The notes beneath the pieces were generated by a model, which was given only the letters and a program-made list of their open reading frames with translations, did not search any database and was not told where the DNA came from. Both the position numbers and the translations under genes were made by a program. 64,000 bases of DNA from Pyricularia pennisetigena (Eukaryota; Ascomycota; Sordariomycetes; Magnaporthales; Pyriculariaceae), in NCBI RefSeq assembly GCF_004337985.1, contig NC_043744.1, forward strand, positions 6,385,688 through 6,449,687. Reading direction: 5' to 3'. Below, piece after piece: positions 45,923 to 59,403 of this stretch (position 1 is the stretch's first letter; each line of letters opens with the position of its first letter).

Positions 45923-47329
45923 TAATTTCAGGGTTTATCCCTAAAACCCAAAGCTTTACAATTAATCCACTTCGTTCGTTTCGCTCCATTTCGTGGCTCA
46001 ATTGCGGTTTTGAAATATAACTGTAAGTCCATCCAAAAAACGTTCTAATTTAGGTTTGAGGACAATTTGTCGATTTTCGCCGTTTATGGCGGTATTTTCG
46101 CCAATTCGGCGACTAACATTCCGTTATAAAAAAATAAATAAAGATCGTAAAAATAAGCGGTTTGTACGTTGAAAATAGCATTTAATACCGCTATTAACAA
46201 TAATTTAACTTATATTTTTATATATATAATTGGGCGAATTTGGTAGGCCTTATCTTTAATCCGCTTATGGCGGTACTATTTTTTCGATTTTATTTCGATT
46301 TTCGTATTTCTTTTTCATTATTTTTATTTGTTAATACAATCTCAAATTTCTCATGGGTAAAGGATAATATTTATACTTATAATTATATACCAGATTTTGG
46401 TATATATACCTAATTATATAAGCCGTTCAATAAACGGATAGGTAAGGTATATATAATTTTATATACAATTTACAATCGAAACACCTTTATATATTTGCCA
46501 ATTATGGCGATAATAGAACCAAAATTCCAGGGATTGGATAACGTATATATACAAACGTCTATGTGAAATTCGCTTCGTAATATCGGCTTTAATACTCTTT
46601 TTATTAAAAACAATGCTTTAATTATACTGTTTTTATATTTTTTATATTACTTAATGAAATACAAATGGTAAAAAGAGCGTTAAATAACATTTATATATAA
46701 TGATATATTACTGATGCTATATTAAAGGCTTTTTTCAGATTTAAATACAATTGGGCGAATTATCAAGTTTTTTAATGAAATATGTATTAGATGAAAAATA
46801 TTGATATAATACTCATCTTAAGCGGTAATCGCATACACCTTCCGCCGCCACGCTAATTTAAAAGTCGCTTTGATAATAATTTACTTTATTCATATAAAAC
46901 ATTTTCGTTTAAAACAATAAATCAACTATAAAAATATATATTAATAATTAGAAAATACGTTTAATATTTAAAATGTTTATATAATTGGAAAAGATATACC
47001 TACGGCCCCTGCTTTTAAAACGTATGAAAAGTTTATTTATTATAACGCAGGTTATTTTATATTTCTACGATTTTTACTCATTTATTTATTCGAATATTTA
47101 ATTATATATAGTGGTTATATTGTTAATATTACGTATACAGTGCATACATAATGCGAAAACAGTATAAATACCCGCTATAAGCGGGGAAAATGGACAAATT
47201 GTCCTCGGCCTAGAACGAGCGCGATCTTTTCGGCCAATGTAATTGGTCGAAAACCATGTGGTTAAAAGGTACATAAAGCGTTCGGTCCCCATTACGAAAT
47301 AGGGCGGTTTAATTTAAATATTAAAACTA
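45923..47329 (-). mobile_element. T9 copy j (short form)
   Basis: This 1,407-bp copy has ends TAATTTCAGGGTTTATCCC and TTAAAACTA. The flanking duplication AACAGGGCG (45914-45922) / AATAGGGCG (47330-47338) differs by one C-to-T in CpA context. P1 has CAGGGCGGG at the matching place (3823). Confidence 0.88.
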
Positions 47330-48045
47330 AATAGGGCGGGAGTTACGCGGGAGGGTAAACCCGAACCAAAATCGCTACGGGCGGTCTATAAAAAATACGG
47401 GTACCAGTATTCGAATATTTAACGGTATATACGTAATTTTTAAATAAACGGCGTTTTAACATTATTAATATAACGTGGCGGGCGGCCGTTAACGCTATTT
47501 AATACTTAAAATTAAATTTTCGTTGGGTATATCGTGCAATTTAATAAACTTGGTATATATTCCGATCTATAAGATAAAATATTTGCGGCCAAATTAATCC
47601 GTTAATTACGTTTACCGTTTTATATACCAATCCAAAATAATTGGTACGGTGGTTAATTTAAAAAATACCCGGAATTGCGATTTACCAAATAATAACCTGT
47701 CGAAATTACTTATTTTAATTGGGAATAATAAATCGATTTTATATAAAATTGGTATCGCCGTACGGCGGTTCGTGCGGTAAAATTTGGGATTACGGTTTTA
47801 ACGGCCTGGAACGCAAACGAATATAATATTGAAATCGGTGTACGAAATAACCAAATACTAGTATTAATCGTAACGAAAAAAGAATATTAAAGACCACGCA
47901 CCGCTAATCCAGTTAACAGTAAAATTGTACGTAAATAAACGGTAATAACGCTATTAAATAATCGTTAACGCTTTTTTATATTTTTAAAAAAATGGTCAGC
48001 GAATAATGAATTTAATTTGGATTTATTTGCGGTAATTGTTTTTAC
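47330..48045 (+). pseudogene. P2 segment 3: pogo-like transposase, DNA-binding half
   Basis: It aligns with P1 3830-4520 (GCGGGAGGGTAAACCCGAA block, GGTATCGCCGTACGGCGG block). It covers the helix-turn-helix region and the start of the catalytic domain. More stops than P1. It ends at the 5-bp duplication TTTAC (48041-48045) of solo LTR 2. Confidence 0.7.
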
Positions 48046-48271
48046 TGTAAGAAGGTTACAAAATAAAATAAGCTTAATTTTAAACGCGGGGAAAAATGGA
48101 TTACGTATAAGGCTAATGGAATGTTAAAATGGCAAATAACGGTCTGCTGACGGGTAATAAAAATAATATATTATTGTTGCACGATCGATTCGTCAAATCG
48201 TTGAATCGATAAAAGTATAAAAATGATAAAAACAATAAATTTAAAGCTAAATTGTGAATTACGTGTTCAAC

Positions 48272-51200
48272 TAATTTCAATGTTTAAATTAAACCCCCCT
48301 GTTTCGCAATGGGGACCGAACGTTCTATGTACCTTTTAACCACATGGTTTTCGACCAATTACATTGGCCGAAAAGATCGCGCTTGTTCTAGTCCGAGGAC
48401 AATTTGTCCATTTTCCCCGCTTATAGGGGGTATTTATACTGTTTTCGCATTATGTATGCACTGTATACGTAATAATAACAATGTAACCACTATATACAAT
48501 TAAATATTCGAATGAAAAAATGAATAAAAATCGTAAAAATATGAGGTGATTTGCGTTGTAACACAAAAGTTTTTTATACTTTTTTAACGCAAATACCGTG
48601 GGTATAACCCCTTTAATTATATAAATATTAAAATATTAAATATATTCTTCAACTTTTAATATATATTTTTCTACTTAACTTATTATTTTGAACAAAGAGA
48701 TTCTATATAAGTAAAGCATACTATTATAAAACCGATTTCAAAGTTAGCGTGGCGGTGGAAGGTGCATGCGACAACCGCTTAAAATGACTATTATATTAAT
48801 ATTTTTCATTTAAAAGATATTTTATTCAAAAATTTAACATACGCCCAATTGTGTAGAAATTTGAAAAAAAGCTCTTGTATAATATTATTAACATATTATC
48901 AAATACAATTATCATTTAACTTTGTTTCCCATTTATATTTCATTAAATAATATAAAAAATATAAAAACAGTATAATTTGACCATTTCTTTTAATAAAAAA
49001 ATCATATAAGTCGATATTACGAAGCGGATTTGACCTAAACGCTTGCATATATACGTAATCCAATCCCTGAAATCTTTGTTTCAGTATCGCCATACTTGGC
49101 AAAAATATAAAAGCGTTTCGATTGTAAATGTTATATAAAATTATATATACCTTACCTATCCGTTTATTAAACAGTTTATATAATAAGCTATATATCCTAA
49201 AATCTGGAAAACAATTAATTATATATACATTATCCCCCACCTAAAAAAAATTGAAAATTATATTTGCAAATAAAAATAATATAAAATAAATACGAAAATC
49301 GAAATAAAATCGAAACAATGATACCGCCATAAGCGGATTAAAGGCAGGGCCTAGCAAATTCGCCCAATTAAATATATAAAAACTTAGTTTGAATCGTTGT
49401 TAATAGCGGTATTAAATACCATTTTTAACGTACAAACCGCTTATTTTTACGGTTTTTATTTATTTTTTTATAACGGAATATGGGTCGCTGAATTGACGAA
49501 AATACCGCTATAAGCGGCAAAAATCGATAAATTATCCTCAAACCTAAACCAGAGCTAGTCTCAGGGCTCATCCCTGAAGCCCAGAGCTCCACAATTGAGC
49601 GTGGCTCAATTGCGGCTTTGCAATGTACCTGTGGGTCCATCCAAAAAACGCTCTGGTTCAGGTCTGAGGACAACTTGTCGATTTTCGCCGTTCATGGCGG
49701 TATTTTTGGCCTTTTTGCGACCGACACTCCCTTATTATTCGACAACTACGCAAAATATCGAAAAAAAAAAATATCGTTAAAAATAGGAATTGTTAGGCCT
49801 TTTTCATAAATCCAAAACTTTTTGCACCCGGTACGCCAATTAAAAGTTGGATATAGCCCGCCCTTAATCCGTTCATGGCGGTACTGTTTTTTCGATTTTT
49901 TTTCGATTTTCGATTTTTTTTAATATTATTTTTAATTCCTGACCAAATTTTATACTTTTTGCACGTGGAGGGTCGTATATATGTATATATCGTTATACTA
50001 AATTTTGGTGTATATATTAAATTATATAAGCAGTTAAATAGGCGGATAGGCAAAGTATATACTTTTTTGTATATAATTTACAATCGAAACTCGTTTATAT
50101 TTTTACCAATTTTAACGATAATAAAACCAAAACTTCAGAGATTCGATTACGTATATAAACAGACGTCCAAATCCAATCCTACTTATAATATCGGTTTTGA
50201 AAACTGTTTAATAAAAACAAATGGTAAATATGTATTTTATAAATCTTTTTGCTTTATTTAATTAATTTTATATTATTTTTGTTTTGCAGCAGAATTTTGT
50301 GGTTTTTGCACGTAGGGGGTGGCATATATATATTTAATATAATTTCACATTTTCGTACGTATACCTAATTATATAAGCCTTTAAATATGCGGATAGGTAA
50401 GGTATATCCAGTTTTATATATATTTTACCATCGAAATGCTTTTACATTTTTACCAATTTTAGCATTAATAAAACCAAAATTTGACAAAATGGACTATATA
50501 TATAAATAAACGTTAAAGTAGAACCCGATTTGCAATACCGGCCCTTCTTATGTTTTTATATAAAGAAATGCTAAATTTGTATTTTTTTTGTATTTTTTGC
50601 TTTATTTAATTAAATAAAATTTATAAAAAAAAAACTCATATAAAATTTATTAGCAAATTGATTAAAGAATATATTAAGTGAAAATATTTTCATTTTACCA
50701 ATATTTGCGTAAATTATTTAATTTTTTAACAAATTGTTAATTTATATAAGAATATTAATAAAACTTTTGTTTCAATCGATAATTGCATGCACTCTGTAGT
50801 ATTAGGTTTACTAAGGTATAAAAGCTGTAAATTAAATTAAAATAATTATTGCATACCATTATTTAAAACAAAAATTAAATATAATAAAAAAGTACAGATT
50901 TTATTTAATATTTTAATATCTTTCCAAATACACTAGCTATAAAAACGCGGCCGACATGCAAATATTCAGCAAACTCCAATAAATTTAACGCAAATTACTA
51001 TATATTTTTATAATTTTTATTTATTTCTTTATACGAATATTTAATTGCATACTATGGGTATACTATTTTCTTTTACCATTATAATGCGAATATATTGCAT
51101 TCACCCGCTACAAACGGCGGAATACCACAAATTATCCTTATATTAATAAAATAATCATAAACGATATCGTAATATTAAATATATTATTAAAAATACCGTT

Positions 51201-51505
51201 ATAAACGGCGAAATGCGACAAATTATCGTTGGTGGTACCGCCATGAACGGCGAAATGCGACAAAATGTCCTCAGACTAGAACGAGCGCGATCTTTTCGGC
51301 CAATGTAATTGGTCGAAAAGCCATGTGGCTGAAAGGTACATGGAGCGATCGGTCCCCACTGCGAAGCAGGGGGGTCTAGTCTGAGCACTGAGACTAAACC
51401 AGAGCGTTCTTTGGAAGGAACCACAAATACATTGCAAAACCGCAATTTAACCACGTAGTGGATTAATTGTGGAGCTTTGGGCTTTAGGGATAAGCCTTGA
51501 AACTA
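48272..51505 (+). mobile_element. T9 copy k (short form), host of copy l
   Basis: It consists of 48272-49555 plus 51406-51505, about 1.38 kb without its insert. It starts TAATTTCAATG and ends CTTGAAACTA. The flanks GTGTTCAAC and TTGTTCGAA are a diverged duplication of GTGTTCGAA, the uninterrupted solo LTR 1 sequence at 33377. Confidence 0.82.
49556..51396 (-). mobile_element. T9 copy l (complete, long form, youngest in the nest)
   Basis: This 1,841-bp copy has a perfect 9-bp duplication AACCAGAGC (49547-49555, 51397-51405) and well-preserved termini TAGTCTCAGGGCTC and GCACTGAGACTA. It sits in copy k, which sits in solo LTR 2, which sits in P2. Confidence 0.93.
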
Positions 51506-51910
51506 TTGTTCGAATCCGTAGGTGCAGATCTTCGATCCGGATATCCGGAATGCGGGGTTACGTTACATGATTTGGTTTTATTTATGTGACTGACCTGCCG
51601 ACTTATTAAGCCTAGCGGCCTATTGAGCCTAACGGCCTATTATGCTTATGTATGCACAGAAAATCTGCGACCAGAACGGGATTCGAACCCACGCACTTCA
51701 ACAACGTATATATGATCTAGATTATGGTACGTGCATAATACCACTAAGCTAGATTATATATGACGTATTTGCTTTGTTATTGTAACTATGAATAAAGACG
51801 TGATATATAAAGCTTTGTGTGTATAAACGCGTATACGTTTTATTTGTTATTTATTTACTTATTCGATGCAGGGTGACTAATAAAATTAGCCCGTGCTAGC
51901 CAAGTTCACA

Positions 51911-52323
51911 TCTACGCGGTTAAAAACCGGGTTTTATAACGGCAATATTTAATTTATTTGGATATAGCATTTTAACCGGTATTTGTAGTTAGAAATCGCT
52001 ACCGTGTAATCGATCGGATTTCCCACGTTAAAAAAGTGGTTTGGTTATAATTTCGACGTTAAGTTCGATTTTGTAGACCGTATTGCGGCCAATATCGATC
52101 TAAAATTACAGTGGGCTAAAAACCGTATTTAGAAATGGTTTTTTTTCGACGGCTTTACCGGCTATATCGGTATAGAAATATTTAATTATTATTTTAGATT
52201 TCATATCAAAATTGGCATTTTACTGCCTTATTTAGCGCATTATATATAACCCATCAACGTATCCGTGTTTGGTTACCTGAAAAACGAGTTGCAGGCGGTT
52301 ATATATAAATATATAAACACCGG
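51911..52323 (+). pseudogene. P2 segment 4: pogo-like transposase, DDE_1 core
   Basis: It is contiguous where P1 is split by the Gypsy element, aligning with 4530-4712 then 11937-12160. The frame shows FDGFTGYIGIEIFNYY (second catalytic Asp kept, near 52147) and INVSVFGYLKNELQ (third Asp now Asn). It ends at the ACCGG duplication of Copia 2. Confidence 0.78.
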
Positions 52324-52890
52324 TGTTAATTATATGCGTTATTTAGCATGTAATAGGTCCACTTTTGTTTGTTTATAAGCTACAATAAATAGTGCCGCAG
52401 TGGGGCTGTTAGGGCTGTCGGATTTTGTATTATATTTTATATATTACAGGAATTCCGATTCAAAATTAGCGAGTGGGGTTTCACCGTATACCGGGTTTAA
52501 TACCCACCCTGCACTTACGAATCACCTACCCTGTACCGGGCTGAAATTTTCACCAAATTAGCAAATTAGTGCGAACCCAGAAATGGTTTATATGGAAATA
52601 AGGGTGTTTTTTCAACAACGTATACAAAATAATTTTTCGGAAAATCGTATGCGGCACCGGAACCTTTTACGGGGTGCGGACCCCCACTTCGATATCGGAA
52701 AATATGCAAGGGAGACAAAACAAAATCTCCCCCATTAATAAATCAAATATATTAATCCCAAAATTAGTGAACTATTTTAATGAATTTAATGCATTTAAAC
52801 CCTGTAATTGCAGGTTTTTACAACGCAATTAGCACTACGCCGCACCTAGGTTAATGCCTAAGCCCTTGTTAATAACCCATATTATTAACA
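52324..52890 (+). repeat. Copia 2 5' LTR
   Basis: This 567-bp LTR runs from TGTTAATTATATGCG to CATATTATTAACA. The promoter and start of the genomic RNA should be here, but I cannot point to a TATA box with confidence because the sequence is AT-rich throughout. Confidence 0.93.
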
Positions 52891-53640
52891 GGTTATAAAC
52901 CCTGAAAGGTTTTAGTTTGTGCACTAAAGTGCATTTTACATCGCTGGAAAACCTGAAGTTTAGGTTTTATTTTGGTTATTATTGCATCCTTATAGCACGT
53001 ATATTAACGAAGATATTGCTTTTTTTGTGCAAAATTGTTGGTTTTAGGCGCTAATTCAGCACCTAACCCCCCTGTATTTACAGTGGGGATCGCTAAAAAT
53101 TAGCGTTAGATTCAGGCCTTTTCAGGTACTGCAGCGATCGCTTGCATTGCAAATCCAAAATTTTTGGTGTGGTTTTTGTGAATCGTATATACCACTGTAA
53201 TTGGTTCAAATCCTTAATAGGGCTTGCGCTAGCGAGTTAGGGTTAAAAACCACTGTATTCGTTCGCTAATAGCCCATTAAATCCTAATGCGTTTAATAGG
53301 GTTTATCACAGCCCATAAACCCATGAGCGGAATTACCTTAATGGTTAATTTACTTTGCACAATAGCCTGCAATTTCCCCTAAAATTGTTACGTGCACTTG
53401 GATTGGTACAAATACCAGGGCACCCATTAATTGCGGATTTTAGGGATTCCAACCCTATATTTGAATGGACTTTAACCACTGAAAATATTAATAAGCCCTA
53501 TAAATGGCAATTACAGGCCTATACCCGTTAAAAGGCAAACGGTATAGCAAATCCTAGATTAAATAGGGTATTTATATACCTTTAGGCGATCAGGTTAATT
53601 AATTATAATTATAAATTAGCGAAATGCAACTATAATTCAG
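52891..53640. other. Copia 2 leader, non-coding
   Basis: It aligns with 22200-22876 of Copia 1. No frame and no clear primer-binding site are seen. Confidence 0.6.
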
Positions 53641-53651
53641 GTTACCCTATA

Positions 53652-54910
53652 ATGGAAAATAACCCTATGTCGGGCCTTCCAGGCCCAATTCTAACAAATA
53701 AAAGGCTTAAACCCAACCCAAACAGAGTTTTAACCGCTTAATTACAGGCCGAAACCCTGCAATTAAAAGCGTTACCTACGCAAATGGATTAATTTCAAAA
53801 AAACAATTTAACAATTAACTCCCCTGTTAACCCTAAAAAGTGGTAATTCCACTTGTTTTGATAGAAATTCGGAAAATAAACCCGTTAGCGCACCCTTTAA
53901 TCCACCCTGTAACCTGATTTTAGGTGACGGAATAGGTAAAAAACTATTGAAACGGGTGTTTTCCTTCCCCGAAAATTGTAAATTAGTAAGGGTTAGTAAT
54001 TATAATTGGTGGAAACAGGCGTTAATAGTACAATTCAGGGTTATAAAAGCAGCGGAATTTATTTTCAACCCTGAAATTGGTTATACCCTACCGGAACACG
54101 AGCAATTAATCCTATTATTATTTATAAAAAACAATTTAACCAAATATTTTTTAAAATCCATTGCATAGCATTCCAGCCCTGTAACGGTTTATAAAACCCT
54201 GGAAAATAATTATTCCGTTGCACCCAAAATTAATCGAAATTCACTATATCGGGAATTTTATGCCTTAAATGTTTTGAAATTTAAAAGATTAATACCTAAA
54301 TTTAACAACCGTTTCAACTTATTGGTAGCTAAATTAACGAATACCAACGTGCAAATTAACCCCGTAAACGTACGAAATTAGTATTTGCGGGCCTTGGAAG
54401 GGATATTCCCTATTTGGATTAAAAGCCAACGTAATACCTAACGGGCTTTGCAGGCAATAGGCCAAAGTTCGGATAAGTTAAATTTGCAATACCTTATGGC
54501 GGACCTTATATGCGAAAATTCGATTTTAGGCTTAATAACGGTTAAAACCGCTAATTATAAGTTTGAAAGCAACAAAGGGTAAGAAAAACGCTAAAAAAGG
54601 CGCTAAAAAGGAAAATAATGGGCAGGAAAACATTTTTAAATTACGAAAAAAGAGTAAAAACTCTAATTCGGATTCTGCTTTTGCAAAAAATACTAAACCC
54701 TCCAATTCCAGCGAATTAACCGCTGGAACGTCCATAATTTTGATGGATTTCGAATTATTTACGGGCTCGATTTTAGGTGACGTTAACGAAAGCGCAGCGT
54801 ATAACGCCCTGGAACAGGAGGTTAACTCCGCTATTAGCGGAATTATAAAATTACGTTCGAATTCGGATTTGGAAACCAATACCGGTAAAACGGTAAAACC
54901 ACAAATTTAA
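53652..54910 (+). pseudogene. gag: Copia 2 gag
   Basis: A probable start is at 53652 (MENNPMSGLPGPIL). Readable blocks are FSFPENCKLVRVSNYNWWKQ (53953) and FRVIKAAEFIFNPEIGYTLP (54034), then INPVNVRN near 54357. A Lys-rich then Ser/Asn-rich tail (54563-54910) ends at a TAA. No CCHC zinc knuckle is visible, unlike many Copia gags. Confidence 0.75.
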
Positions 54911-54959
54911 CAGCTAATTTTAAGGTTAAATCGAAACCGGGACGCGGCGTAAAAAGGAA

Positions 54960-57900
54960 CCCCAAACCATTAAAATTAGGTTACCTTATCCTATACGATA
55001 CAGGTAGCACGCACCATATTTTTGCAAATAAGCAATTTTTTACCGATTATACCTTCGCTTTTACAGTGGAAATCGGTAAAGGAGGTGGCCCTGTTAGGCC
55101 TGTATATACCGGAAATATAGAAATACAGGTCCGTTACGGCCAAAAAGCTAACGAATTTAGAAAGGTTACTTTAGATAACGTTTTATATATCCCTTCGTTT
55201 GGAATAAATATCGTTAATAGCTTAATACATTATAGTATAGGGGGCATATTGTTGAAAAATACCCTGTACGATAAGGATCGCAAGGCGTAAAGACGTTTAA
55301 ATACCTCTAAATATTCGTTTTAATTAAAGTTTAAAGGGTGCGATATCCTTATTCGAACTAACGTTATTTCGAATTACGCCTGTGTAACAAGTAAATGTAA
55401 TACCGCTTCTAACATGGTTTTACAAGGGGTTACAAAGGGGTACGTAACCCCGTTGGAAATAAAACTAAATAATATAAACCCCGAAAATTACGAGGACTTT
55501 TAAATTTACACCGATTCGGAACCAGAAAAAGATACTGTAACGAAAAAGCGAAATCCCGAATAAAATACGGAAATAGCCGTAAATTCGCCTGAAACGCAGG
55601 AATTTAGCGGTAAAAACCCTGAAGATTCACGTAAGATTGGGCCACGTAGGCCCGGCACACCGCTAAATAACCTTTTTATACAACCTAATATAAAAAAACC
55701 TATTTCCGAAAAAAGGGGGTTTCCTATATAAGAAATCCGTTATTAAAACCTCCTTTATTATCGGATTTAAAGTAACCCCTATAAATTACCTTCTTTAGGG
55801 GCTAAAGCGAATTATGGACGGCTGGTTAGCCCCTAAAAGAAACGGAATTGCAGGTGATTGTAACGAAATCCAGGCCCAAAAAGCCCTGTTATGGCACAGG
55901 CGTTTGGGGTATATAGGGTTATTATTGCTAAAAAAAACCATTAAAATTATTAAAAGTTTACCTAATTTTGAAAAAATTAAGGCAATTACCTATATTATTT
56001 GCGTTAAAACCATTTTTGTTAGGCGTACAAATGAGATCGCATTTTTTACACCCCCTCATATTTTCGATTTTATAAAAGGTAGTATAGTAGTTTTTAAGCT
56101 TAATCTTCATAATAAAGAGCCCGTATTTCTGTTATTAATAGACCGAAAATTACGTTTTGGGTGGTCGATCCTATTAAAAAATAAAACCGGACCTACGGTT
56201 TTAGTGGTTGTTAAAGGTTTTTTTAAAATTTTAAAAGCTACGAACGGGCGTTACCCCCTAAATTTTCACTTCGATGGGAGGTACAAAGTTAATACAAACC
56301 TTTAAAATTGGTTTATAAACAAAAATGTCAATTTTAGCATTTCGAATCCTTATAACCACGGCTTAAACGGATTAACGGAACGGTCCGTTAAAATTATTTT
56401 GGATAAACCTCGGGCTACTAATGGAGCGGCGGGTTTATTGTTATATTTATAATATTATTTATTATTTGCTGTGGTTAATTTAATTAACCGTACAACGGTA
56501 ATTAATAGAGATTTAAGACCTTGTAAGGAATTTTATTCCGAATTCTAACCTGTATTACCGTGTAAGCCCAATATAGGGTATTTTCGGGTTATTAATACTG
56601 TATACCAGTTTATTTTACCGCTGAAAAACGTTAAAAATTTAATAAATTGGTTCCCCGCACCAAAACGGTGAACCTTTTAACCCATTTATTAAATTTTACA
56701 GCGTTGGTTTACGCACCCGCTAAACGGGTTGTATATGAACCTTTTACCGTAAAATTTATAAAGGGTATAACTGCTGAAAATTTGGTTATTCCAGGGGAAA
56801 GGTTACAGATTTTAAAGGGGGAAAATATAAATTTAACAAGGGATTTTAGTTCTGAACCTGAGAACAAAATTAACAGCGTTCCAACGGATAATTATCCTTT
56901 AAAAAACCCTGAAAATAAAGGGTATCTACCATTTGTTACAGGTTAATTACCACCCGTTATAGGGTATTTAAGCCCTGAAGATACAGTGTCCGCCAGGCCT
57001 ATATAGCCTATTATTCGCCTCCCAAAGCCTATAACGGTAGCGGTGTTTAATCCAGTATTTACAATAATGCAAATTCCGGTGTTTTTAGCATTTAAGTCAC
57101 AAAATATGGAGTTAAATTCGCAATTCGAAAACCCAAATTGAATGAATATAAATTACGTGTATTATTTCTGTTTTTAAACCCAAAACAAATAAAGAAAAAG
57201 CCTATTAAAAACGATAAACCAAATAATTACCAACAGGCTTTAAATAACCCTGAAAATGCTAGATAGTTAATTGCTTTAGCGTTTAAATTCGGCCAAATCG
57301 TTATTGCAAAAAACTTTCCGTTTTATCCCTAAAACTAAAATGCCTATAAGCCGTCAATTCGTTTTTACCCGGCCGGTATTTGAATTAAAAAAAGAGGATA
57401 ATAATAAACCTATATAATATAAAATTAAGTTTGTTATTAGGGGTTTTTTACAGGTCGAAGGCCTCAATTATATCGAAACTTTTGCTAACACTAATATACC
57501 ACCTACCTGGCGTATACTTTTAACTATAACTAATGCACAAAATTGGGAAATGAAACAAATCGATTTTATCGGAGCGTTTTTGAATAGGAACTTTACCGAC
57601 GTAAATATATATTTGCAAATTTTAAGCGATTTTAACGAATAGGTAAAAAATTGTACCCCTACCACCGCTAAAGTTTTAGTGGAAATGGGTTATAACCCGA
57701 AAAAATTGCAGGTTATATAATTGGAAAAAGCGCTATATGGTTTGAAATAGGGTCCAAAAAAATGGTAAAACAAATTCAAAACCCTGTTTTTTAAAAAAGG
57801 TTTTAAACCATTAATCTCTAATCCCGCTGTTTTTATAACGTTAAATCCAAATATTTTATCGTTATTTTTGTAAACGATTGCCTGTTGAGAGGTCCCAAAT

Positions 57901-58880
57901 TGCAATATATTCAGGATTTAAACGCCCGTTTTAATAAAATATACGCGTTAGAAAACCGGGGCCCTGCAACCTATTTTTTAGGCGTTTAAATTATAAAGGA
58001 AAGGCTTAAACGCCTATTTTGGTTCCATTAAAGTTAATATATAAAGGAAATATTAGCAACGTTCGGATTAGCTAATTGCAAACCTATACTTGTTTTTTTA
58101 CAACCGGGTGTGTTAAAATATAGCGGGGGTAAGCCCGTAAATGCGTTAAAAATTCAATTATTACAGCGTATTATTGGCACTTTTATGTATTTAATGCTAT
58201 TAACGCGCCCGTATATTGGTTTTATGGTTAAATGGTTTTGACGTTTTTTAATAAAAACTATTCTAATCCATTTAACGGCAGTTAAAAGCTTATTACGTTG
58301 ATTAGCGGGTATTAGAGATTTATTTGTTACGGAAATAAAGTATTTAAAGCCGAATTACTACCAAATTTATTAGTAAAGGGTTTTAAGAACCTAAAATTAT
58401 TGGGTTTTAATAATGACGATTCTGCCGGGGCTAGGGAAAATTTGAAATCCATTTACGGATAATTGTATACCTTATTTGGGGGCCTTATAACGTGGAAATG
58501 CAAAAAGGTTAGTATTATAGTTTTAAATGTTCCAAAAGCCGAAACCCAATGCTTTAACGGAAGTCCTGCGTAAAATACAATGGTTTACGAACTTAGTTAT
58601 GAAAAATTGGACTATGTATAAATGGTTTTATTGCAATATTTGGAAATAAGACAGGTTTTATAATTAACGTATATAACCCTACGCACCACTAACGTACTAA
58701 ATATACGTTATTAAATCTCACTACGTACGGGAGTTAATTACAAAAGGATTAGTGACTTGAAAATACCTTGAATCCAAACAAATGCCCGTTAATGGCCTAA
58801 TAAAACCCCAAACGCTTCCAATTTATAAGGTTTTTATAGAATTTATAGAGATTATACTCTTAAAAGCTTAGTTCTTACCT
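54960..58880 (+). pseudogene. pol: Copia 2 pol (PR-IN-RT-RH)
   Basis: Protease: LILYDTGSTHHIFANK at about 54985 with the DTGS intact, then VLYIPSFGINIVNSL near 55180. Gag-pre-integrase: LLWHRRLGYIG near 55888. Integrase core: LLLIDRKLRFGWSILLKNKT and YPLNFHFDGRYK (56120-56290). RT: FLQVEGLNYIETFANTNIPP near 57451 and IDFIGAFLNRNFTDVNIYLQ near 57560; the catalytic FVDD reads FVND near 57870. RNase H: FNDDDSAGARENLKSIYG near 58408, then LFGGLITWKCKKV near 58471. Many CAA/CAG codons are stops. Confidence 0.9.
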
Positions 58881-59129
58881 ATCAAATCTTAGGGTATTTA
58901 ATTAATTCGTTAATTAGTTACCTAGTATAATTTTTTTATTTGCAAACATTGGATTTTTATTAGCCTGATATTGGCCGTATTACCCGAGCTCACCCTGTAC
59001 AGGTTAATTAATAAACAGTTTATACCGACCTTATACCAAAAGTTGAATTAAAATTGAAAAAGCTCGTGTTTTGGGCGATTCACGCATTCGAAATACCTTA
59101 TGTAATATATTTAATCTGGATTATTACCA

Positions 59130-59403
59130 ACGAACAGCCAAATTAGCTACCTGGTTTAAGAGTTAATTCCGTGGGTTAATATTATATAAGTCAGGGGTTC
59201 GAATCCGGGGGTTATTATAAGTTTGGGGGCTTTTTCCAACTCGGGGGTTCGTCCATTTCGGGGGTTATAGGTCGGTATAAAAGGTTTAATCATTTAGGGG
59301 GTTTATATTGGGACATAAGGGGGATTTTCTTTGGGGGTTTTATTTTTTATTTTTTATGTATTTCTTTGTCGATTTTATATAAGTAATAGCAGAAAAAAGG
59401 GGG
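59130..59403 (+). other. Copia 2 3' region: tRNA-like box, G-tracts, polypurine tract
   Basis: AGCTACCTGGTTTAAGAGTT (59145-59164) and GGTTCGAATCC (59196-59206) resemble tRNA A and B boxes. At least seven G-runs of four or five follow to about 59338. The polypurine tract AGCAGAAAAAAGGGGG ends at the LTR (59403). The G-run order is the same in Copia 1 and 3. Confidence 0.65.

Larger units (their letters stand above)
48046..51910. mobile_element. Solo LTR 2, split by nested T9 copies
   Basis: Outer parts 48046-48271 and 51506-51910 align with solo LTR 1. The ends are TGTAAGAAGG and GTTCACA, with target duplications TTTAC (48041-48045) and TCTAC (51911-51915), one transition apart, inside P2. 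It keeps the inverted GTTCGAATCC pair and the tRNA-like stretch (about 51660-51760). Only one GCAGGGTGACTAATA unit is present, against two in solo LTR 1. Confidence 0.8.
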
